Shown here: in pieces, positions 9,176 to 17,077 of the stretch
Layout of the letters: every line of letters starts with the position of its first letter
Numbering within the stretch: the first letter of the stretch is position 1
Assembly (NCBI GenBank): GCA_036273715.1
Contig: DASUHB010000011.1
Coordinates: 1 to 64,000, forward strand
Direction: 5' to 3'
DNA from: Gemmatimonadaceae bacterium
GTDB lineage: Bacteria > Gemmatimonadota > Gemmatimonadetes > Gemmatimonadales > Gemmatimonadaceae
DNA: 64,000 nt
The notes under the pieces: model-generated
What the model saw: only the letters and a program-made list of their open reading frames with translations
The model's database searches: none
What the model was told of the DNA's origin: nothing
Position numbers and translations under genes: made by a program

Positions 9176-9306
9176 ATCTTTTCTGGCGGGGTGATCCATG
9201 AGACACCGGCCTGGCAACTGCATTCGAACTTCCGGAGCCGTGGCGGAAATCCTGGCGGCTCAAGATTCGCGACAGAGAGACGGTAGAACCGCCTCACGTA
9301 ACGCTA

Positions 9307-9504
9307 TTGCGCGGCACGAAGTCCTGGCGAATCAACCTCAGAACGGGCCAGTTTCTCGATCGCACACCGGCTCCCAGGGAGGTTCCACGGCAATTGCTAA
9401 GACACGTGCTCGGTCGCTTCGACGAGTTCATCTCCGTCTGGGGCGAACTGTATCCTCTGAATCCTGTGCAATCACTGGAGCGCGACTCCGATGATGAAGA
9501 CTAG
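9307..9504 (+). CDS. Small protein of an unrecognised two-gene module, probably 5'-truncated
   Basis: The frame is open from 9202, just after a stop, to TAG 9504, and reads FELPEPWRKSWRLKIRD then EPPHVTLLRGTKSWRINL. The similarity to itself and composition suggest the true protein began upstream of 9202, but only a TTG at 9307 is available as a start in frame. It therefore appears to have lost its N-terminus, or uses a non-standard start. It overlaps the XRE-fused gene at 9491 by 14 bases, which suggests a co-translated pair such as a TA module. The family is unknown to me. Confidence 0.5.
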   Translation: MRGTKSWRINLRTGQFLDRTPAPREVPRQLLRHVLGRFDEFISVWGELYPLNPVQSLERDSDDED

Positions 9505-10384
9505 CTCTGGCGTTACCAAGAGAAGCGCCTCCCGAAGCGAGCGATCGAAGCGCGAGATGAGATTCGGGAGTCATTGCGTGTACTTCGTTGATACGCAGAG
9601 GAAGCGGCGCCAGAAGAAGTCACAGCGCTTGTGGAAAGCGGTGTGCAGACATACCTGCTTGCTGGACAATGACGATGACTTGCTCTCGTCGTTCCAGCAT
9701 GCGAGTCCGAGATCGATTTGGCTATCGTTTGATTCAAGCGCGTTTAGTTCGCTTGCGAATCACATCTCCGTCTTTCAGAGCGAACATCGGCTGCTCGTCT
9801 TTAGCGAGGTGGCGGAGGCAACGCGGCATGTCCTGAACGTCTACTTTCGCCATGTACTCGCAGCAAAGGAAGCGATTAGCTATCTAGACGCGAAGGAACT
9901 TGCTGAGGTCTTGGTTGCTCCAAATCGAGCCGACTTGTTCATTGGCGGAACGGTCGACATGAAGGATGAAGCCGTTGTTCTGTACAAAGGAACGATCGAT
10001 CCGTTGGTTGTGCCGCTCGCATGGTTTGTTGGCCAGAGTAGCTCGAGTCCCAAAGCAGACCCGCAAAAATTCCAAGTCTCCGACTTCGGGCAAACAGTAA
10101 AACTCGGAGAGTTCGAGGCTGCTTCAGATGCGATCCTGTACGAATTCGATTCTGACTTCCGGCGTCGGCGCAAGAAAGAGCTGCTAAAGGAAGACAAATC
10201 GCTTGGAGCGTCGATTCGCCGACTACGTCTTCAAAAGAACCTTCGGCGCGATGACTTCCCTGGAATCTCCGCCAAGACGATCGCGAGAATCGAGCGGAAT
10301 GAGATCGGCGCGCCACAAGCACAGACCTTGGCTGCGATTGCGTCTCGCCTTGATGTAAAGGAATCGGATCTCGGGTCGTACTAA
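9491..10384 (+). CDS. XRE-family protein with a large N-terminal domain
   Basis: A 297-residue protein. The last 65 residues (SLGASIRRLRLQKNL, then FPGISAKTIARIERNE and TLAAIASRLDV) form a Cro/C1-type helix-turn-helix. The first 230 residues have no recognised domain and are rich in aromatic and acidic residues (FRHVLAAKEAISYLDAKEL, LFIGGTVDMKDEAVVLYKG). It starts inside the preceding small gene and is probably its regulatory or antitoxin partner. Base composition of 9.2-10.4 kb is clearly lower in GC than its surroundings and lacks the dispersed 7-mer, both pointing to recent acquisition. Confidence 0.7.
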   Translation: MMKTSSGVTKRSASRSERSKREMRFGSHCVYFVDTQRKRRQKKSQRLWKAVCRHTCLLDNDDDLLSSFQHASPRSIWLSFDSSAFSSLANHISVFQSEHRLLVFSEVAEATRHVLNVYFRHVLAAKEAISYLDAKELAEVLVAPNRADLFIGGTVDMKDEAVVLYKGTIDPLVVPLAWFVGQSSSSPKADPQKFQVSDFGQTVKLGEFEAASDAILYEFDSDFRRRRKKELLKEDKSLGASIRRLRLQKNLRRDDFPGISAKTIARIERNEIGAPQAQTLAAIASRLDVKESDLGSY

Positions 10385-10430
10385 CGCTCGCTGGATATGG
10401 CGCCTGGCGCCTTCCAACGCGCCCAAGCTC

Positions 10431-10519
10431 GCTGATCTTCGCCAAGCGGCCCTTGCGAACCCGCCGTCTTGCGGAACCCGCCTACTCACGCGACCTCTAG
10501 TTGGTCCTGCCGCCACCCC
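10431..10519 (+). repeat. About 88-bp interspersed repeat, copy A
   Basis: This stretch is about 85% identical to 13539-13626 in the same orientation. Shared blocks include TGCGAACCCGCCGTCT, CACGCGACCT and TGGTCCTGCCGCC. Each copy ends shortly before the start of a gene (DUF433 at 10536, kinase at 13665). A CCGCC ... GGCGG hairpin is present in copy B and weaker here. It has no sustained coding sense. Confidence 0.7.
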
Positions 10520-10535
10520 AAGCTCTGAGCTCAGA

Positions 10536-10757
10536 ATGTCGCCCCTACCAGACCCTTTGATCACGGCCTCGCCCGAGCGCTTGGGAGGCACGCCGGTATT
10601 CGCAGGCACTCGCGTCCCGGTGCAGTCATTGATCGACTACCTGGAAGCTGGCCATCCGCTCGACCAGTTCCTGGACGAATTTCCAGCTGTCACCCGCGAG
10701 CATGCGGTCGCTGTCTTGGAGCTCGCCAAGCAGGCGCTGATCACGCCAGCGGCATAG
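10536..10757 (+). CDS. DUF433 family antitoxin, orphan
   Basis: A 73-residue protein with LGGTPVFAGTRVPVQSL, IDYLEAGHPLDQFL and a REHAVAVLELAKQ helix, the same family as the gene at 1883. The ATG at 10536 lies 17 bases after repeat copy A. Its DUF5615 toxin, which should follow immediately, is reduced to a frameshifted fragment. The antitoxin therefore appears to have outlived its toxin. Confidence 0.88.
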   Translation: MSPLPDPLITASPERLGGTPVFAGTRVPVQSLIDYLEAGHPLDQFLDEFPAVTREHAVAVLELAKQALITPAA

Positions 10758-10890
10758 TCGTTCGCGCGCATCTTGCTCGATGGCAACTTGCCGCGAGCCT
10801 TCGGCACGTTGCGGCCCCGGGCACCGAGTTGACATCGTGCATCAACGACGCCGGTCGGATCTCGTCACGTGGCGCGCGGAGGACAAAATC
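10758..10890 (+). pseudogene. Broken DUF5615 PIN-like toxin
   Basis: Directly after the DUF433 stop the frame reads FARILLDGNLPRAFGTL, the start of a DUF5615 toxin with the second acid of LLDE replaced by Gly. It stops at about 10830. In another frame GHRVDIVHQR resembles the next strand of the family (GHxVxxVHxR). The rest, including the TxDRN segment, is absent. The gene has suffered at least one frameshift and a 3' loss. Confidence 0.6.
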
Positions 10891-10995
10891 GCTCATTTAC
10901 TGGATGCAGACATCGCCGGCACATATCGACAAACTGCCGGAAGTCTTCAGTGATATGATCCCAACGAGAGCGCTGACCAGCTCGAGGAGACACGT

Positions 10996-11460
10996 GTGAG
11001 AACGTGCTCGCTAGGTCCAGCCGGCAAAGTGTCGTTCCTATTCGCAGTGGCACTGACCGTTCCGGGCGCTACCGGTGCCAGTACAGGAATCGGCGAGCAA
11101 CAGTCCGGCTGTGAACCTTACGACTCGACATGGATCGGCGAGCTAAGCGAATACCAGGCGCTGGCATCTGATACTGATTCAATCACGGCTGTCGGCCGCA
11201 CACTTTTTCATCTGCCGCAACTCCCGAAGGATTCAGTCTCGCTCGTGAGCGACTCCGCGACATGCATGCGAGCAGTTCTGGCGTACATACGGCCGGAATC
11301 TCGACGTTCCGGATACGATAACTCCTCGCCGGGTCATTCTCGTTCGATTCGGACCTACGCGGTACGTCGTCGGCGACCCGCACGCCACCGCTGGGGATTC
11401 ACAATCGATATGGTCTTTGACAGCTCGTTTACCACTGTCCTCGCAACCTTCGCCAAGTAA
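10996..11460 (+). CDS. Small secreted protein, copy 1 of a tandem pair (possibly with compensating frameshifts)
   Basis: Read from GTG 10996: 154 residues with a signal peptide (FLFAVALTVPGATG). The core GCEPYDSTW, then LASDTDSITAVGRTLFHLPQLP and DSATCMRAVLAY, recurs in the relic at 11568. Residues about 98-130 become Arg/Ser-rich and unlike a folded protein, while the +2 frame over the same bases reads VILVRFGPTRYVVGDPHATAG, which looks native. The last 25 residues (FTIDMVFDSSFTTVLATF) look native again. This suggests two compensating frameshifts around 11290 and 11395. Function unknown. Confidence 0.5.
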   Translation: MRTCSLGPAGKVSFLFAVALTVPGATGASTGIGEQQSGCEPYDSTWIGELSEYQALASDTDSITAVGRTLFHLPQLPKDSVSLVSDSATCMRAVLAYIRPESRRSGYDNSSPGHSRSIRTYAVRRRRPARHRWGFTIDMVFDSSFTTVLATFAK

Positions 11461-11567
11461 CGATGTGACTTGTTTGACCGAAACTGCGGGGCGTTAAGAC
11501 ATGGACGAGGATGAACTGTCGCGTCATCCGATCGCATCATCCCAGACATGCTCCCCCGGGGGCAATC

Positions 11568-11894
11568 GTGACAGTTCGCGTGCTGGGTCGGAGCGGCGTG
11601 TTCTTTCTGATCGCGGTCACGGCTGTGGTGGAATCCTCCGGTACATCCGCAGGCGCCGTTGTGGGACAACTGCAGTCCGGCTGTATTGCCCTCGACTAGG
11701 CATGGAACGCATCCACGCGAGTCTACCAACGTCTCGTGTCGGACACTGATTCAGTCAGCGCCAACGATCGGATGCGCTGGAATCTGCCACAGCTACCAGC
11801 GGACTCTGTATCAGTTGTCACGGACTCTGCGACGTGCGCGCGCGCAGCGTTAGCATATGGGCCATCTGACGGCCGGCTGACACGACGCAATTGA
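11568..11894 (+). pseudogene. Small secreted protein, copy 2, with in-frame stop
   Basis: From GTG 11568 the frame encodes a leader (VFFLIAVTAVVESSG) and QSGCIALD, then TAG at 11697-11699. It continues in the same frame with VYQRLVSDTDSVSAND, WNLPQLPADSVSVVTDSAT and ARAALAY to TGA at 11894. It is collinear with the copy 570 bases upstream, including the two Cys, but ends about 50 residues early. One nonsense codon and a 3' truncation make it a pseudogene. Confidence 0.65.
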
Positions 11895-11920
11895 GGGAAG
11901 CTCCTTACCTTTGAATTGAC

Positions 11921-12232
11921 ATGCGGAAGGACTTGATACGCACCGCGCAACTACTCGACCGTGATGTCGAGCGGACACTCGGCGCGCGCCATCGCAAGAT
12001 CGTGCGCTTCGAAACCAGCGTCGTCGCGATTCTCGATGGGCCCGATATCGATGACGTCCTGGTCGAACACGTGCAGCAAACCGTTCATCACACGGTGAAT
12101 TCGACATGGCCGGCATGTCCGCTGCATTCGAAGCATCCCCTCTGGTACGAAGACGGTGCATGGTGGTGCACGCAGGACCACGTGCGCATCGCCGCCCTCG
12201 GCGAACTTTCCGCGCCGCCGGCTCAACGGTGA
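11921..12232 (+). CDS. Small protein with CPxHxxHPLWYxDGAWWC motif
   Basis: A 103-residue protein with no signal peptide. The C-terminal third carries CPLHSKHPLWYEDGAWWC: two Cys and two His spaced like a small metal site, with the conserved DGAWWC ending that I associate with uncharacterised small proteins. The N-terminal half is helical (EHVQQTVHHTVN). A T-run at 12240-12246 follows the stop. I cannot assign a function; zinc binding is an inference from the Cys/His spacing. Confidence 0.6.
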   Translation: MRKDLIRTAQLLDRDVERTLGARHRKIVRFETSVVAILDGPDIDDVLVEHVQQTVHHTVNSTWPACPLHSKHPLWYEDGAWWCTQDHVRIAALGELSAPPAQR

Positions 12233-12329
12233 CGGTTGGTTTTTTTCTGGATTCGGCCTGACCGATTCGCCTTCAGATCGACCTGAAGTAGTATGCCCAG
12301 GGCGGGTCGTCGCTCGGCGCAGTCTTGCC

Positions 12330-12770
12330 TCAGCCGCGCCGCGCCGACTTCCTCGGCCGTCCTCCCTTCGCACCATTCGCCCGCGCCGCGGCGGCCTTGA
12401 GACGACTCGTCGTCCGCCCCGCAAGACGGGCAAGTTCGCTTCGTTGCTGCGCGCGGCCGAGCGAGGACAGCAAAAGACCCGGCACGCTCAGATCAATGTC
12501 TAACGCTTCCCAATGGAGGCCGCTGCCACCGGGACTCACTTCCACGGCCGCGAGCTGCTCGGGTCGCGCCTTGGCCAGCGCCGGGATCGCATCGGTCGGG
12601 AAGCCGAAGACGTATCCCATGGTGAGCTCGATCATGACACGCCCCGTTGGGCGGTCGTAGCGCGCCGAGATGGCTCGACGCCCGGTGCGGCGCGCACGAG
12701 CCTCACGCGCACGCGCGGCCGGAATCTGAGCCAGGATCGCGGCCTTCGATGTCCGCCGTTCGTTAGTCAT
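12330..12770 (-). CDS. DUF2442 domain protein
   Basis: A 146-residue protein from ATG 12770. The segment ISARYDRPTGRVMIELTMGYVFGFP, ALAKARPEQLAAVEVSPGG and LHWEALDIDLSVPGLL is the DUF2442 pattern. These proteins typically pair with a DUF4160 partner in putative TA modules. The partner would lie upstream (12771-13022, minus strand), where I find no recognisable DUF4160 sequence. The C-terminal tail is basic (KAAAARANGAKGGRPRKSARRG-like), suggesting nucleic-acid contact. Confidence 0.75.
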   Translation of the reverse strand: MTNERRTSKAAILAQIPAARAREARARRTGRRAISARYDRPTGRVMIELTMGYVFGFPTDAIPALAKARPEQLAAVEVSPGGSGLHWEALDIDLSVPGLLLSSLGRAQQRSELARLAGRTTSRLKAAAARANGAKGGRPRKSARRG

Positions 12771-13022
12771 GGTACTTCCTCCAGCACTGCAGGAGATGAG
12801 CGGTGTGCCGCTCCACGAGATGGCATGCGGCCGTAATGTCCGCGCCTCGCGGAGCACTGTCGGCACTTTACATGATAACCCAACTGATAGGTTAGCGCAA
12901 AGGACCGCCTGGCCGCGCACGACGGTGATCTCCTTCGCCATGCCCTCATCGGCGCGCGCCGTAGAGTCGTCCGCGTCCGCGGCCACCTTGCTCTGTCTAC
13001 GCAACGTGGTCAAGTTCCGTAC
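12771..13022. other. 252 bases between divergent small genes, no gene found
   Basis: It carries the promoters of the DUF2442 gene (minus) and the antitoxin gene at 13023 (plus). A minus-strand frame is open through it, but its sequence has no family resemblance and it probably is not translated. The expected DUF4160 partner of the DUF2442 gene is not visible. Confidence 0.4.
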
Positions 13023-13238
13023 ATGGCCGCTCCCATTCTCGACTTCAGCCATTTGACTCCGGAAGAGCGTATCGAGCTCGCCGAGCAGCTATGGGACAGC
13101 TTGGATCCAGGAGATGTCGCGCCGACTACTGAGCAGGTCGCGGAGCTCAGGCGACGCCGAGCCGAGCTCCAAGCGGACGGCGACCTTGGCGAGCCGGGAG
13201 ACGAGACGCTGGACGAGATTGCCCAGCGCGGCGAGTGA
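13023..13238 (+). CDS. Addiction-module antitoxin of the CHP02574 / PF09720 type
   Basis: A 71-residue protein. LDFSHLTPEERIELAEQLWDSL and a C-terminal LRRRRAELQADGD are the hallmarks of this antitoxin family (helical, Glu-rich, L-W-D-S-L). Members neutralise RelE/ParE-type toxins encoded directly downstream. The stop overlaps the GTG of the following gene (GTGA). That toxin is frameshifted, so this antitoxin is probably an orphan. Confidence 0.88.
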   Translation: MAAPILDFSHLTPEERIELAEQLWDSLDPGDVAPTTEQVAELRRRRAELQADGDLGEPGDETLDEIAQRGE

Positions 13239-13438
13239 CGCCGCACTTTTTCGTTCGGCGAGCGGTCCGCGCCGATATTGCAGAAGCCTTCCGCTGGTAT
13301 GAACGCCGGAGCGCCGGTTAGGACACGAGTTTCTGCGCTCCGTTCGAGTGGCGTTCGTGGAGATCGGGACGCGCGCCAGAACAATATCCGATTGCCGTGG
13401 ATGATGTCCACGACATCGGTGACGATGTGCGCAGCTAA
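13235..13438 (+). pseudogene. Frameshifted RelE/ParE-type toxin
   Basis: Starting at a GTG overlapping the antitoxin stop, the frame reads DIAEAFRWYERRSAG and then TAG. Shifted by one base it continues LGHEFLRSVRVAFVEIGTR, and after a second shift PEQYPIAVDDVHDIGDDVRS and TAA. Together these spell the first two thirds of a ParE/RelE toxin. One missing base in GCCGGTTAGGAC and another near 13375 destroy the gene, and the C-terminal strands are also absent. Confidence 0.7.
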
Positions 13439-13538
13439 CGCAACTGAGCATGAGCGTCCTGCGACGAGAAGGTGAGCCGCCGATGCTCACGTGACCGCCA
13501 GGATGAGTTCACCGCCCGGAAGGCACGCGCGCAAACGT

Positions 13539-13626
13539 GCTGACCTTCGGCGAGGCGGCTCGTGCGAACCCGCCGTCTGGCGGAACTCGCCTCTTCACGC
13601 GACCTTTGACTGGTCCTGCCGCCGGC
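13539..13626 (+). repeat. About 88-bp interspersed repeat, copy B
   Basis: Second copy of the element at 10431-10519, same orientation. It contains CCGCC-GTCT-GGCGG, a perfect 5-bp hairpin. It ends 38 bases upstream of the kinase start codon, so it could form part of the leader of that gene. Confidence 0.7.
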
Positions 13627-13664
13627 CCGCCCTTGGCACGCCCGCCGTCTCCGATTCACCCCGC

Positions 13665-16322
13665 ATGAGCACAACCGACACGCTGAGCGAGTCGCTCGCC
13701 GGCCAGTACCGCATCGACCGCGAGATCGGCGCCGGTGGGATGGCGACCGTGTATCTGGCGCACGACCTCCGCCACGAACGCAAGGTCGCCATAAAAGTGC
13801 TGCGCCCCGAGCTCGCCGCCGTGATCGGCGCCGAGCGCTTTCTGCGCGAAATCAGAACCATCGCGACGCTGCAGCATCCCCACATTTTGGGCCTCATCGA
13901 CTCGGGCCAGGTGGGCGGCACGGCGTTCTACGTGATGCCGTTCGTCGACGGGGAATCGCTGCGCGACCGGCTCGCCCGCGAAAAGCAGCTGCCGGTGCCC
14001 GACGCCGTGCGCATCGCGCGCGAGGTGGCAGCCGCGCTCGACTACGCGCACCGACACGGCATCATCCATCGCGACATCAAGCCGGAGAACATCCTGCTGC
14101 ACGACGGCAGCGCGCTCGTCGCTGACTTCGGGATCGCGCTCGCGGTGAGCGAGGCCGGCGGCGCGCGGATGACCGAGACCGGCATGTCGTTGGGCACGCC
14201 GCACTACATGAGCCCCGAGCAGGCCATGGGCGAGCGCGACATCACCGCGCGCAGCGACATCTACGCGTTAGGCGCGACGACCTACGAGATGCTGGTGGGC
14301 GAGCCCCCGTTCACCGGCCCGACCGCGCAGTCGATCGTCGCCAAGGTGATGACGGCCGAGCCGGCGGCGCCGAGCAGCGTGCGGCGCACGGTGCCGCGTT
14401 CGGTCAACAGCGCGGTGCTGACCGCGCTCGAGAAGCTGCCGGCCGACCGGTTCGGGACCGCCGGCGAATTCGCGGCGGCGCTCTCGGATGAGCCCGGGAC
14501 CGCCGGCCGCGCCGCGAGCGCCGCCGCGCGCGCCGATGCTCCGTTAGGCGGGCCAAGCCCCGCGCCGTGGCGGCGGATCGCCGCGGGACTCTTCGGCGTC
14601 GTTGTGGCGCTGGCGGCCCTGGGCGCCTGGGCGGTGGCCACCCGCGCCACGCCCGGACCAACGGTGTACGACGCCGCGCTGCCCGACAGCGCGACCATGT
14701 CGGCGGAAGGCACGTCCTCCATGACCAGCTACGGGACGGCCATGCGGTCCCTCTCCGTTGCGCCTAACGGAGAGTTCGTGGTGTACGCCGCCCTCGAGGG
14801 CGACTCGACCACGCTCTGGTATCGGAGCCTGAAGAACGCGGCCGCCCGGCCGATCGCGGGCACGATGGGCGCCTTCGGACCGCGCGTCTCGCCCGACGGC
14901 AACCGCGTCGCCTTCATCAAGGCCGGTCGGGTGATGGTCGTGCCGGTCGCCGGCGGCCAGGCCCGGCCGGTGTTCGAGGGCACGACGGTCATGGACCTCA
15001 CGTGGCTCTCGGCCACGCAGTTGCTGGCGATGGACGAGGACGGATATCGCTACAACTGGCTCGACCCGGACCAGGGGCTGCTCCGCTCCAAGCGTGGCGC
15101 CCGGTGCGCGCACGGCGTGTGGGCATCGGCCATGCGGCGGCTGATCTGCTCCCTCGTGCCTAACGGAAGCGTCGTGGATCCCGACGCCGGGACCGGGTGG
15201 GCGCTGCGCGCGCCGCGCGCCGACGGCTCGCCCGGCGCCACGCTTCCCGGGTCCGACTACCGGCTCTTGGGCAAGCGCTATCTGCTCTACCTCTCGGTCG
15301 AGGGCGACGTGCGCGCCGCCAGCTACGACCCCGATCGCCATCTCGCCGGCCGCTCGGTCACGGTGCTCACGGGGGTCCGGAGCGATGCGGTGGGCGACGC
15401 GCAATACGACCTCACGGCTAACGGAACGCTGGTCTACGCGCCGGGCGCCGATGCCGGCATCGGCCGCATGGCCCGCTTGGCGCCGCGCGATACCGCGCGT
15501 CCGTTCGACATGCCGGCCGCGGCCTATCAACGATTCGACTTGAGCCCGGACGGCCGTTGGCTCGCCTTTGTCGTGCTAACGAACGAGGGCGACGAGCTAC
15601 ACGTTCGGGACCTGCGCACCGGGCAACAGCTCTCGTGGTTCCGCGCCGAGTACATCCGACAGCCGCTGTGGAGCCGTGATGGGACGCGTATTCTGGTGTG
15701 GGCGCGCGACTCCACCCGCGCCGCCATTGTCATGGGTTCGCCGAGCTCGGGGCTCCCGCCGGACACGCTGATGGCGGCGACGGCTCCCGCATCAGTGCCC
15801 CAACCGCTCGATTTTCAATCGGAGCACACGGCGCTCGCCCAGGATGTCGTCTCCTCGACCGTGTTCTCCTTCGACCCATCGGCCCATCCGCTGCGCTTCG
15901 AGGCGGTCGCGCGCGACGTTCCGTTCGCGACCCTTTCGCCTAACGGTCGGCACCTGGTCGTACAGACGGGCCAGACGGGGCGTATCATCGTGTCGCAGTT
16001 TCCCAAGGCAGCCAGACAGTGGCAGGTGGCCGACGGCGGTGTCGAGCCCATCTGGCTGTCCGACACGCAGCTGCTCTATCGGCAAGGCGTCTCGTGGTAC
16101 AGCGTCGCGATCGACTCCGTCACCGGTGCGCCCGAGGGATCGCCGGTGCTCTGGGCGCGCGACCCGCGGTTTTCGGACACGGCGGGTTGGTCCAATCGCG
16201 TGTCGCACGATGGCGGAATCATCTATATGCAGGAGCCGGCCCAGCGCAGCGCGTCGTACCTGCGCGTCGTGCCCAACTGGGTGGCGCAGGTGAAAGCGGC
16301 GGTCGACCGCGCGCAACGCTGA
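13665..16322 (+). CDS. Membrane Ser/Thr protein kinase with WD40-like beta-propeller sensor
   Basis: An 885-residue protein from ATG 13665. The kinase domain spans about residues 15-280: glycine loop GAGGMATVYLAHD, Lys in VAIKVL, HRDIKPENILL near 133, DFGIA near 154 and GTPHYMSPEQ in the activation segment. One transmembrane helix lies near 304-325 (GLFGVVVALAALGAWAV). The extracytoplasmic part has repeated SPDGxxxAF-type blades of a WD40/PD40 propeller. Its topology suggests sensing outside and phosphorylation inside. All key residues are present. It contains five or more copies of the 7-mer, each read as Leu-Gly or Pro-Asn. The longer frame to 13491 crosses repeat copy B and is not used. 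Confidence 0.93.
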   Translation: MSTTDTLSESLAGQYRIDREIGAGGMATVYLAHDLRHERKVAIKVLRPELAAVIGAERFLREIRTIATLQHPHILGLIDSGQVGGTAFYVMPFVDGESLRDRLAREKQLPVPDAVRIAREVAAALDYAHRHGIIHRDIKPENILLHDGSALVADFGIALAVSEAGGARMTETGMSLGTPHYMSPEQAMGERDITARSDIYALGATTYEMLVGEPPFTGPTAQSIVAKVMTAEPAAPSSVRRTVPRSVNSAVLTALEKLPADRFGTAGEFAAALSDEPGTAGRAASAAARADAPLGGPSPAPWRRIAAGLFGVVVALAALGAWAVATRATPGPTVYDAALPDSATMSAEGTSSMTSYGTAMRSLSVAPNGEFVVYAALEGDSTTLWYRSLKNAAARPIAGTMGAFGPRVSPDGNRVAFIKAGRVMVVPVAGGQARPVFEGTTVMDLTWLSATQLLAMDEDGYRYNWLDPDQGLLRSKRGARCAHGVWASAMRRLICSLVPNGSVVDPDAGTGWALRAPRADGSPGATLPGSDYRLLGKRYLLYLSVEGDVRAASYDPDRHLAGRSVTVLTGVRSDAVGDAQYDLTANGTLVYAPGADAGIGRMARLAPRDTARPFDMPAAAYQRFDLSPDGRWLAFVVLTNEGDELHVRDLRTGQQLSWFRAEYIRQPLWSRDGTRILVWARDSTRAAIVMGSPSSGLPPDTLMAATAPASVPQPLDFQSEHTALAQDVVSSTVFSFDPSAHPLRFEAVARDVPFATLSPNGRHLVVQTGQTGRIIVSQFPKAARQWQVADGGVEPIWLSDTQLLYRQGVSWYSVAIDSVTGAPEGSPVLWARDPRFSDTAGWSNRVSHDGGIIYMQEPAQRSASYLRVVPNWVAQVKAAVDRAQR

Positions 16323-16419
16323 GTGTCGATGGTTCGGCGGCGGCTCTCCCCGCGGCAGCCTTGAGGCGACTTGCCCAGCCGAGTGTCAGACCCGCTGCTG
16401 GATGTTAAACGCGTGGTCG

Positions 16420-16718
16420 TTAGTAGGTTCTTGCCCAAGTCCATTCGCTGCGCAGCGACAGACGCTCTAGCCACGACTCCAACGCTGCTTGATCGATCGC
16501 TTCACCACTGATCCGAAGCATCGCGGAAATGTCCCGCAGGTGTCGCTCCGAACCACCGTCACGAAAGTAGACGAGCTTCATCAAGATCACGTACTCGATC
16601 GGTGCCACCCATACCGTTTCGGCAGCCATAGGCGCTGCCCACCGCCGGTGACCATGTAGCGGATGCCAGTCGCGTTCAGGCGCTGTAGGAAGTGTGTGTA
16701 GAGGTCAGGCGCCGGCAT
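16420..16718 (-). pseudogene. Nucleotidyltransferase (AbiEii-like) with deleted middle
   Basis: From ATG 16718 the frame reads MPAPDLYTHFLQRLNATGIRYMVTGG, the N-terminus of AbiEii-like nucleotidyltransferases up to the first Gly-Gly. The catalytic middle is missing. After about 16640, in another frame, VWVAPIEYVILMKLVYFRDGGSERHLRDI and LESWLERLSL give the C-terminus ending at 16420. It overlaps the upstream small gene by 14 bases, as expected for a functional ancestor. Confidence 0.7.
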
Positions 16719-16902
16719 CGAGGAACGTGCGCCGCACGCGCGCGTCAATGGCCTCCGCGTCGAGCTCCGGATGCTGGCGCGCAACCCATGCGGCCTTGAG
16801 CTGCCACGCGCTGCGGCGCAGTGCATCGCTGACGAGCAGCTTGCGTTCCGGACTCATCTCCTTGAGCAAGCGGTCCTGAACTTCGAGCACCGAGGGAGGC
16901 AT
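16705..16902 (-). CDS. Small helical protein of a nucleotidyltransferase-linked TA-like module, copy 2
   Basis: A 65-residue paralogue of the gene at 1123-1320 (MPPSVLEVQDRLLKEMSPER, AWQLKAAWVARQHPELD). Its stop lies inside the start of the nucleotidyltransferase relic, showing the original operon order: small protein first, nucleotidyltransferase second. As in copy 1, the small protein is intact while the partner is destroyed. A conserved leader with an inverted repeat lies upstream. Confidence 0.7.
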   Translation of the reverse strand: MPPSVLEVQDRLLKEMSPERKLLVSDALRRSAWQLKAAWVARQHPELDAEAIDARVRRTFLDAGA

Positions 16903-16990
16903 GGACCACTCCGCGTGACGTTCGCGCCGCAGTCTCTCGCTCTTGAGAGACCAACACGTACGAAAGATACTACCGTAAGCCCGTGAAGGC
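16903..16990 (-). promoter_or_regulatory. Leader of the small TA-like gene with inverted repeat
   Basis: GTCTCTC (16932-16938) and GAGAGAC (16945-16951) form a perfect 7-bp inverted repeat with a 6-base spacer, 30-49 bases upstream of the start codon. CGCGAACG and CTTACGGTAGTA blocks on the minus strand are shared with the leader of copy 1 (1321-1400). A third copy of the inverted repeat sits at 3977-3998. It is the likely operator/promoter of the module. Confidence 0.5.
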
Positions 16991-17077
16991 TAATGCGCGT
17001 CGACCAGTAGTGGTTCAGTTTCGGCGGCAGAGAAGTCTTCGTGTACGGGTCCGACCTTTCTCAACGGTCCCCGATCC

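Noticed and set aside
14544-15530. Long minus-strand frame inside the kinase gene at 13665
   Set aside because: It is an Arg/Gly/Pro-rich antisense shadow produced by GC-rich third positions; the plus strand encodes a complete kinase.
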